A stretch of 64,000 nt of DNA from Lichina pygmaea (taxonomy: Eukaryota; Ascomycota; Lichinomycetes; Lichinales; Lichinaceae): the NCBI GenBank assembly GCA_963422465.1, contig OY730169.1, forward strand, positions 4,712,001 through 4,776,000. The letters are read 5' to 3'. Positions 56,433-64,000 of the stretch are shown piece by piece. Numbering within the stretch: position 1 is the stretch's first letter; each line of letters starts with the position of its first letter. Both the position numbers and the translations under genes were made by a program. The notes under the pieces were generated by a model. That model saw nothing but the letters and a program-made list of their open reading frames with translations, did no database searches and was not told the origin of the DNA.

Positions 56433-57253
56433 AGGCCGCCATCGGAACGTCTCGAAGCAGTACGGGAGTCATGCGGTCGTCGTCGGCGTGGATCGGTGGC
56501 GCGGCTAGGTAGCCGGTCCCGACGTCATGACCACGAGCGCCGCACGGAACGGCCAAGTGTGTCGCTGGTATCGACACACCGTCAGAGGCGGTCGTGACCG
56601 TCGTTTTCTCGACGTGCGTCGTGTGGTCCGGCCGGTCGAGGCCGCGGGAGCCGGCGAGATCTTACTCCACCGGATCATCGACCGCAACGGCCCGAAAGTC
56701 GGATTCGACCTCGAACCCATCGACGCAGTCAAGCGCATCGTCGGGATTCCCGGTCATCGCATCGAGCGCGAGGCCGGAAATCCAGGTCTTTTCGCAGAGA
56801 TATCTGTGGGCAAGGTCGATCGACGCCTCCTTGGATGCTGGCATCTGTAAGAAGGATGTCCAGGACGGTGTAGATTATCCGCCACATTCAATCATCGAGC
56901 CTATCTGGACTCCTTCGAAAGGGTTCCCGGCTTATACAATATTAATACGTGTCACTCCGGATCCGTATCGTGAAGCCGATCGCTCAGATCCTTGATCTTC
57001 ATTCTTCATTCTTTACTCTTCACTCTCTACTTCTACCCTTTTCTTTCTCCACACCCTCGGCCTGCGTTGTACCTCATACCTACTCATCCGTACTGTAGGG
57101 TCGTACGTCCGCACAGAAGTACTGTACTTGTGCATCTCATATGTACTGGCAGAAAGGTACGCATCCCGTCTGTCGTTGCCAGCCGTGGCAGCTTGTCTCG
57201 TTTGTCTCGACCAGAGAAATGTCGAAGGTGTTTTCGAGATGAAGCAGTTGCTT
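56433..57253. other. Downstream of the LIM gene, no clear gene
   Basis: A plus-strand open frame at 56527-56850 overlaps an antisense one and has no recognisable domain; it could be a missing LIM exon or non-coding. After 57000 pyrimidine-rich and TACG-rich DNA follows. Confidence 0.4.
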
Positions 57254-57352
57254 GTTGCGGCCACAGGGCCAGGGCTGAGCCTGGCTTAGTCAGTGGTGTT
57301 AGTCAGCGAGATAGGGGGCCATATACTCGTAGCCCTCGGGTCTGAGAGGGCA
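57254..57352 (+). repeat. Dispersed ~100-bp repeat, copy 4
   Basis: GTTGCGGCCACAGGGCCAGG at the start, CTTAGTCAGTGGTGTTAGTC in the middle and CTCGGGTCTGAGAGGGC at the end, closely matching copies 2 and 3. TTGTAGCTCCAGCA follows about 12 bp later, as it does after copy 2 (at about 5123). Confidence 0.8.
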
Positions 57353-57509
57353 TCTCATCGTCAGTTGTAGCTCCAGCATTGCTGAAGTGGTCGAGCGGCC
57401 GATATATTTGGTTTCCCTGTTAAGGCAACCAGTTGTAACTTCCGTCCGGAGCACATAGTATCCTCGTACGAGTAGGCTGACAAAGCTGCGAGGCCACGTG
57501 ACGGATTAT

Positions 57510-57573
57510 GTCATGCCCAGGCCCGCCAGGCACGCCAGGCACGCCAGGCACGCCAGGCACCCCCCCCCCCCCC
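57510..57573. repeat. Nonamer tandem repeat ending in a 14-base C run
   Basis: CAGGCACGC (9 bp) is repeated about four times from about 57525 to 57560 and runs directly into 14 C (57560-57573), then CAGGCCATCCCCCCCAATCC. It lies about 200 bp before the NPC2 start. Confidence 0.85.
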
Positions 57574-57780
57574 AGGCCATCCCCCCCAATCCACACTGCC
57601 TTGTCGAGCCAACTCACCTGTACGAGTAAGGAGTACCCTCGTAACAGTACAGTACATACATCGTCCCTCCTTGGTTGAGCTTCTGCAAGACCTTGCATCT
57701 CCAGCTGATCCTGCGCTCACGACCACGTTCGCAATTCTCCAGTCTCTACAGCGCCTGTCGTGCATCTTCGAGGCGTCAAG

Positions 57781-58499
57781 ATGAGGTCGCTTTCGCCGGG
57801 CCTCGTCTGCGTCTTCGCCCTGCTCTCGGCCATCTCTCCGCTCGTCGCGTCCTTCTCGCTCGGCGGCGGCGGCCGCAGCAAGCAGCAACGACTTGGCGGT
57901 GGTGTCGGCACGGCCGGCACGAAGGAGCCGGTACCTGGCGACAACCCACTGAGCTACTGCGAAGGCGCAGCGGAAAGCGAGTTCTTGGTCATCGAGCACG
58001 TCGATCTCGTCCCGAACCCTCCTAAGCCGTGGGTGCCCTTGACGACCGGTTCCTTGCATGTCTTTGGTCTGCGTTTCCGTTGTGGACCTCCGGCTGACGT
58101 CCGAGAAAACATGCAGCGGGCACAACCTCACGATCGAAGCTGCCGGTGTCGTGAAGAAGGATATCAAGGAGGGCGCCTACGTGGAGCTGGTCGTCAAGTA
58201 CGGCTTCATCCAGCTGATCCAGACGACGGTCGACCTTTGCGAGCAGATCCGGAGCATCGGTCTCGACTGCCCCATCAAGGCCGGCGAGACGACCATCACG
58301 AAGAGCGTCGCGCTGCCGCAAGAAATTCCGCCCGTGAGACGCTCCCCCCCCCCCCCGGCCATCTTGGCTCCCGTCTGCCTTCCTCTGACACGACTCTTTG
58401 CGTGCGCAGGGGAAATACACCGTCAAGGCCGACGTCTACTCCTCCGATGCCGAACCCGTCACGTGTCTCGACGCAGAGGTGCACTTCAACCTCTTGTAG
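57781..58499 (+). CDS. NPC2: NPC2/ML-domain phosphatidylglycerol-phosphatidylinositol transfer protein
   Basis: Three exons, 57781-58028, 58117-58333 and 58410-58499, 184 aa, both junctions in frame. Secreted or vacuolar small lipid/sterol carrier of the MD-2-related lipid-recognition family. A signal peptide spans about residues 1-24 (LVCVFALLSAISPLVAS). A Gly/Lys linker precedes the ML domain, which starts at the first conserved Cys, SYCEGA (Cys60). Then come PGHNLTIEAAGVV, KEGAYVELVVKYGFIQLIQT, C124 and C134 (DLCEQIRSIGLDCP), EIPPGKYTVKADVYSSDAEP and C174. Four Cys fit two of the disulphides of the fold. The acceptor ACATGCAG|CGG was chosen over an earlier AG because it restores NPPKPGHNLTIEA. 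The second intron includes a run of 13 C. Confidence 0.9.
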
Positions 58500-59746
58500 T
58501 CGCCCGATTGCCTTGATCAAGCGCAGGCCAAGCCACACTCTCGATCCATCGACCTTGGTGGCAGACCATCGCTCGTGCAATCTAGCGTTCCCGCATTCAA
58601 CTGTCATGCACTTGTCTTGCGAAGCGTCTGTCCCCTGGGTGGTACGGTACGATAACCGTCGATGAACACGTCCAGTACAGTTACGATAAAAACACCGTCG
58701 AACACATACAGAAACTAATGTAAACCGAGAGCAACCCCATCCCTCCTACCAGTCCCTTCAATCATATCCCATCTCTTTCTCTCACCCACCATCTCCGTCC
58801 TTTGTCACCTGCAAGGAGATTCTTAATCTTCAAAAGTAAATCCATGACTTAGTTATAGCACGTAAAAGCACCGCGCCGTAGTCCGTACGAAAGCACATGA
58901 ACATCCACTCTGCACAGGGCCACAGGCGGGTCTGAAGCAGGGCCGGTAAACCACATTCAACACTGCAATGCTACTGTACCATTAACGACTGAATCGCTGT
59001 TGACTGATGAACATGACGAAGGCTAATATATTGCTGACTAAAACACCAAGGTGTACGATACGTACCTCTCTCCCGGTCAGGACATGGCCGAGTCCTGATA
59101 CCATACCTACTAACTGTTTATACCGTGCCGGTACAGTACTGTAAGATGGTAGGCGTACTCCAATTCATGTTTGTTTTCACGTTCGCATTCATCGTTGTGT
59201 TTGGGTTCATGTTCACATTCACGGTGGTGGTGGTAGTAGTAATGGCAGTGGCGGTGGCGGTGGCGGTGGCGGTGGCGGTGCCGGTGCCGGTGCCGGTCAT
59301 GTTCACGCTCGTGTTTGTCGAGAGACTGACTGATTGATCAAGATGGATGGGTTGGGAAAGGAAAAGAGAAGGCTAGATACATGTGACACTCCGTAAGGCG
59401 TCGGGAAGACTTGGGCTAGATAATTACATGGACTGGGAAAGAGCAGAGACTAGATGTTTGGATTCGGAAGGGAGAGACTAGATGTATGGACTTGGAGAGA
59501 GGGGAGACTAGTGACGTGTAGGCATGGAAGGGAGGAAAGATTTGCTTTGCGGAGGTGTCTGAGCGGCGCGAAGCATACGTGACCGGTGTATGCGTGCAAC
59601 GCTCGACGTCCGTTTGTGTCATTCACCAAGATATGGATTTCCTCCGCAGAGTAGAAGGAGAACATTCTTCGAGCATCTCTGATATCATCCTCCCCCCCCC
59701 CCAGGTCCCCCTTTTCGCTCTCGCAAGCCCTTCCTTTCCCTTCCGT
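58500..59746. other. Intergenic between convergent NPC2 and VMA7
   Basis: Contains a GCGGTG/GCCGGT hexamer repeat at about 59247-59297 giving Val-Ala or Thr-Ala reading frames of no significance, and an 11-base C run at 59692-59702. A GGGAGAGACTAGATGT-type short repeat occurs at 59440-59515 (three loose units). No gene. Confidence 0.5.
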
Positions 59747-60778
59747 TCAATCACCAAACAGCTTTCTCACTCGCTTGAGCACGCTGTCCTTTTCGGGGTC
59801 GTACGGATGGTCTTTCGACGGGATCTCGAGGATGGCCGGGAATGCGGCGGTGAAGCTGTCGATGCGATGTCTTATTCTCTCCGCGATCTGCTCCTCCCCT
59901 CCGATCAATAACCCGCCCATCAGGGTCTACACACCGGCTGCTGCTACCGAGAGATGATGGATAGAAGGATGGATGGAGTAGGGGAGAACAAGGGAAAGGA
60001 ACGACTCGTCTTGCCCCCGTTGAATGGTCAATCGTGGGCTTGAGTGACCGGCACGCACAAAGAGAATAGCAGCTCCGTACATGTTGGTTGATCAACACAA
60101 TCCCAATGTCTTTCCTGTCGCTCGTAAAGTCGTCAAACGCCCGTTCGATGGCCGCATCCTCCGTCTTGGCGTCGACGACCAGGAAGTTCTTCCGTGCGTG
60201 AGGCGGCGGCGTGACATGCTACATCCTCTCTCGCGGTATAAGCGCCTTGAATGCCGCCTAGGAAAGAAGAGACATGGGCAAGAGGTGCTGGTAGTCTCCT
60301 GCCGCCCGCCCGTCTCTTCCGACGCTTGCTTCCTTTCTCATTGCACCCTTCTCGGCCTTGGGGTACTGCCAGGGTATTCGGCAGGAGAGCGGGGTTCTAA
60401 AGATAGAGCTGCAGCAGACGTAGACGCAGGCGACGAGGCAAAGGGAGATGCTCTTGAAAGCGCATGATGGCGGGGGGCCTTCAGACCCATAGGACGCCGC
60501 GATGGAAAAGGCCGAGGGACCGTTCGGACAGAACGTACACCGATACCAGCCAACAACAGCCCCGTCACAGAATCCTGCATGCGCGAAAGCGAACCAGCGT
60601 CAGCTGTTATGTACTCCATGATACCATAACCGGAAGAATACGTATGCTCAGGACGCTCTGGGCGAGACAAGAGCCGGGCAGGAAACCCGGGTGCAAGTCA
60701 CGAAGCCATACCACGCACCTCATCGCCGATAACGGCCAAGAAGGTCCTGTCCTTGTAATCCGACGCCGTGAGGGCCAT
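59747..60778 (-). CDS. VMA7: V-type proton ATPase subunit F
   Basis: Four exons, 60719-60778, 60539-60574, 60081-60218 and 59747-59887, 124 aa, all in phase 0 at the joins. A central-stalk subunit of the V1 sector that acidifies vacuoles. The sequence is characteristic: [20 protein letters not shown], then [55 protein letters not shown], and [19 protein letters not shown] before LFGD at the end. The second exon is only 36 nt and introns are relatively long (144, 320 and 193 bp), so automatic models may miss it. The GTACGT donor at 60538 is used in place of the overlapping GTGTAC because it restores GIGHVTPPP. Confidence 0.93.
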
Positions 60779-62207
60779 CTTGTGTGTTCGTTGGGCCTGA
60801 CCAGTACACGCCGGCCTGACCGGGACAGTACAGCTGGAAGGTGGAATTGGTCGCTGGCACGCTTGGAGTGCTGAACTCGGACGGTGAAGCCTCGCCGGTC
60901 TGTACCGTACCGTACCAGTACGTATGTACGAGTAGGAAGCATGAAACTGCGGTACATACGTACTGGCGACGTACTTACATGGGAGGTGGACAAGAATGAA
61001 CGACGGGACGTCCTTCGGTAGAAAATACTCTCTACATAGTGATTATAACCGGCAAGAAGAAGTACTATCCACCGCTTCACTTCCCGTCATCTCTGTTCAC
61101 CAACCTTGTATCCCGTACGTAAGGTACTCCGTACTGGTATATACTACGTAGTACGTACATTCATACCCATACATACATATCCACGGTGTCGTACGGAGTA
61201 CAGTACAAGTACCTACGCCTGGTCACCCTCTATGCCTGCACAACAGGCTTCAATAACGCCATCTCAGCGCTAAACTCCAGGCCCCTTCGACTAGCCTAGC
61301 CAGACTTACTATACCTATCGTACCTCGGTACGTAATACATACGTACAACACAGTAAGATGGCCAAGATCTACTGTACGCACCCCACGGTGCCCCCTGATC
61401 GAAAGCACCTGGTCACTCAACTCACTGGCAATAGCACCCTCGTTCTGTAGCTTGACCACTGGACAGCAGTCAGCCACTCAGCCTTCTTCTACTTCACACC
61501 AATTACTCCTGCTAGGGAACTAAACGATCAGGTCTTCACGACCAGGGCGGGTGCATAGTTTACGTACTGTACTCCGTACTGTCACCCCACTGTACAACCA
61601 GCACGGCGCTCTCCCAGCCTCGCCTCTCCTCCACCTCCTCCTTGTCGCAAATGACCAATTCTTGGTAATTATGTAATGCAAGGGACAAGACGTGTAGGAA
61701 AGGGGCACGGGGGGGGGGGGGGGGGGGGGCAAGACTCTGCCTTTTCCTGGACAAGAACATGCGGGAAGATGGTAAGATGGCACGGATGAGTGAGTGAGCG
61801 CGGCGGTGCGCAAGCATACTGTATCAGATGAAGACGGACACGAATACGGAGAAGACGACGGGGAAGGAGAGGGAGAAGGAGAAGGAGAAGGAGTAGGAGA
61901 TGCCCTCCCTCCACAGTTCTTTGTACCGAAAAGTACAGCTTGGGTGTGGAGAGGCAGATCTTCGACGATGCTGCAGGGCCAAGTGAAGAGGATGTCGGTT
62001 TTGGCTCGCTTGGCCCTAGGGTCGACAAGCCTTTCCTCGACGACATGATATTGATAGAACCTCGATATCGGGCCGGCGGACACAGAAAGATGTCTTCCTC
62101 CTCCTCCTCCTCCCCTTTAGTATACAGTACAACGCGGTATAATGCTCTGTCGGACGACGATATTCTCGTATCCCAGATTGGCCGTCTCCCACGAAAGAAT
62201 GAGCTGT
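60779..62207. other. Intergenic, no supported gene
   Basis: TACGTA palindromes at 60900-60970 and 61120-61220. A run of 21 G at 61709-61729. A GAGAAGGAGAAGG purine microsatellite is at about 61861-61895. A minus-strand frame over 61520-62083 is Ser/Pro-repeat driven and not called. Confidence 0.45.
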
Positions 62208-63786
62208 TCAGGAACCCCCTTCGCGGTTCTTGCGATACATTGCCTGGGTCGATTCATCAGTTCGTACGTCAATGGCCATCGGACTTGGAAGGCGGTCTGG
62301 ATGGGAGGCGTCTGTTCGACGAGGACCAGACGCGCTACGCACCTCCTGTTCGACCTGCAGGGCATCAATCTCCGGAGCGAGCTCGCTCAGGATCTCGTAC
62401 GCTTTCTTGTGGTAGTCGAGCTGGGCGGCGATGAGCTCCGCCAGGTGGCGAAGGGGCTCTGGAGTGTCGAGAATCTGATCGATTTGTCAGTATCATCAAC
62501 AACATACGTCCGTGAGCTGGCGTGGATGACCGGGATAAAACGGAGGAGTGTTCAAGGTCAAGACTCGATGGCGCGCTCGACGACGACGACAGACGTGAAC
62601 CTACGTTCTTCATCACGCTGACGGCCTCCTCGGTCTGGCCGACGAACTCGTCCTCGGCGTGCTCGACGTCGAGCCGGGACTCGTCGCTGACGCCCTGGGT
62701 CTCGCCCGTTGATCCCGGCTTCGGCTTGGTCTTGGTCTTGGCGGCGTCGAGCAGGAGCCGGGCATTCTCGACGTTCTTCCTGGCTCGCGTCGCGAACATG
62801 ATGTTGGTGTTGAGCGTCGTGTTCCATCCGGCCAGGTACCGGCTCTGGATCTGGGTGTCTTGTGCCAGCCTCGCTTCGCCCACCCGCTCGCTGGCCAGCG
62901 CGAGCTTCTCGAGCGCCGCCGCCAGGGGGTCCTCGCTGCCCAGAGACTGCTTCTGCTGCAGCAGCAGCGAGCTGCTCGCGAGCGCCGCTCTCGCCGTCGC
63001 GTGGCTGAAAGTCTTGGGCTGCGGCTTCGCCGACGGAGGCGCCGTCAGCGCCGCCTGGGCTTCTGCCGGAGAGGTCGCGCTCGACAGCAACCGGGCCTTT
63101 TCGGCTATCGTGCTGCCTAGATCCGCGAACGATTCGCGGATGTTCGGAGGGTAGTCATACGATTCGTTCGAGTACTGAGATCTGGAGGGACGTGTCAGCC
63201 GACTACGCTGGGCAGCAGGCAGCAGGCAGCAGGGAGCAGCTGGAGAGAGATAGGGAGAGTGGGAGATGGTTGTAGACCGGACATACGTCACTTGAAGCAT
63301 TTTCTGGTGCACCTGCTTCAACGCATCGACCCGCTTTTCGAGCTCGACGTATTCCTCGGGCAGCTGGGTCTGTAGAGAGTCAGAACGGTGGCGGAATCAT
63401 CTCTGCGTCGAGATCCGGCTCCACGCAAGCGCATCGACAGGACGCAAATGACGACTCGCACCTTATCTTCCGTCTGTCCAAGCTGCTCCTTGACATACTG
63501 CTGTGTCCTCGCCGCAAAGGGCGTGAACGAAGCACTACCGTAGATGCACACTCGTCTGATTAGCTGCCGACTTCTCAGGATCATGTCGCATCTTTGTGCA
63601 CAAGCTCGACCTCTGCACGGAGCAGGACCAGCAGTCCAGCCCTCTCGTCCGCTGTGACGTTCCCATCATCGGAGAAGGGATCCATCGCAGACATCCACCA
63701 TCGCAACGAGTCCTTCTCAAACAAAGGCGACAACGAACGGCTGAGACCCACCTGATATTCTTGCCAAAAGCCTGGAACTTGTCCAT
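62208..63786 (-). CDS. GVP36: GVP36-type BAR-domain protein
   Basis: Six exons: 63752-63786, 63462-63534, 63287-63369, 62605-63181, 62343-62474, 62208-62243, 311 aa, all junctions in frame. Yeast Gvp36 is a BAR protein of Golgi vesicles with roles in endocytosis and vacuole integrity. The conserved start is MDKFQAFGKNISASFTPFAA followed by RTQQYVKEQLGQTEDK; then LEKRVDALKQVHQKMLQVTS, YDYPPNIRESFADLG, SAKPQPKTFSHATARAALAS, QSRYLAGWNTTLNTNIMFAT, and the C-terminal helix LDTPEPLRHLAELIAAQLDY with KKAYEILSELAPEIDALQ. The 36-nt last exon encodes AMYRKNREGGS, matching the short YRK.RE tail of relatives. The insertion KTKTKPKPGSTGETQ after the first two helices is probably a disordered loop. Confidence 0.9.
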
Positions 63787-64000
63787 CGTGGCCCGCTCTT
63801 GGCTACGTCCTTGTTTGGCTTGCGGCGTTTTCGAGAAAGTCGCGTCGAGGTTCAGAGTCCGGTTCGACTGACGGGCGCAACGCCACCTGTGTGTTTGATT
63901 TTGCGAGGTGGTGCTTGACCCTTTTTTTGAAAGTTCAGTAGTCGATTGGCGTTCTGAGGAGCTGTTGAAAAGGTAAAAATCTGTACGGCTGTCGTCGCCG
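63787..64000. other. Upstream of GVP36, window edge
   Basis: Expected promoter and leader of the GVP36-type gene. No gene or repeat seen. Confidence 0.5.

Noticed and set aside
61520-62083. Minus-strand frame with Ser-Pro repeats as a gene
   Set aside because: The repeat comes from a GAGAAGG microsatellite and the 21-base G run; no conserved sequence or splice support.

Overview
This window looks like nuclear DNA of a filamentous ascomycete (Pezizomycotina). The evidence is intron-dense genes with short introns (about 43 to 110 bp, canonical GT..AG), fungal-type proteins (a PTH11/SAT4-type rhodopsin-fold membrane protein, OST5, a UPF0658 Golgi protein, RAX1, GVP36), GC-rich coding sequence, and intergenic DNA full of GTACGTAC-like palindromes. 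I cannot name the genus with confidence. Exon structures were worked out by hand. Most are supported by reading-frame continuity across every junction and by family conservation.

Layout. Left part (1-24 kb): a MITE, a SAT4-family membrane protein (+), a decayed Tc1-type transposon plus two copies of a dispersed repeat, the copper ATPase CCC2 (-), COP9 signalosome subunit 7 (+), RAX1 (-), the histone acetyltransferase GCN5 (-), a second MITE copy in front of OST5 (+), the checkpoint clamp subunit RAD1 (+) and a PP4 regulatory subunit (-). Middle (25-41 kb): a UPF0658 Golgi protein (+), a FUN30-type chromatin remodeller (-), an unrecognised protein (+) and mitochondrial NAD-isocitrate dehydrogenase IDH1 (-).

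Accessory island (about 41-46 kb): no intact gene is visible. It holds a decayed NACHT/NLR-like NTPase relic, a CWH43 gene fragment, an exact-period 114-bp duplication, a minisatellite carrying TATATAAGC boxes, seven copies of a 25-bp perfect or near-perfect hairpin, a 198-bp tandem repeat, a 72-bp (24-codon) tandem repeat and long G homopolymers. This is the least ordinary stretch of the window.

Right part (46-64 kb): INO1 (-); a nucleoside-phosphorylase-like gene (+) that overlaps tail-to-tail with a dCTP deaminase/dUTPase-like gene (-); a second Tc1-type deletion derivative; a multi-exon hypothetical (-) divergent from a LIM-domain protein (+); a further dispersed repeat; an NPC2-type lipid transfer protein (+); V-ATPase subunit F (-); and a GVP36-type BAR protein (-).

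Most genes are unrelated housekeeping functions (copper loading, ubiquitin-like regulation, chromatin, DNA damage, inositol and TCA metabolism, vacuole and Golgi). The one pair that suggests joint function is the overlapping nucleoside phosphorylase-like and dCTP deaminase-like pair. No rRNA, tRNA, CRISPR array or true telomere was seen.
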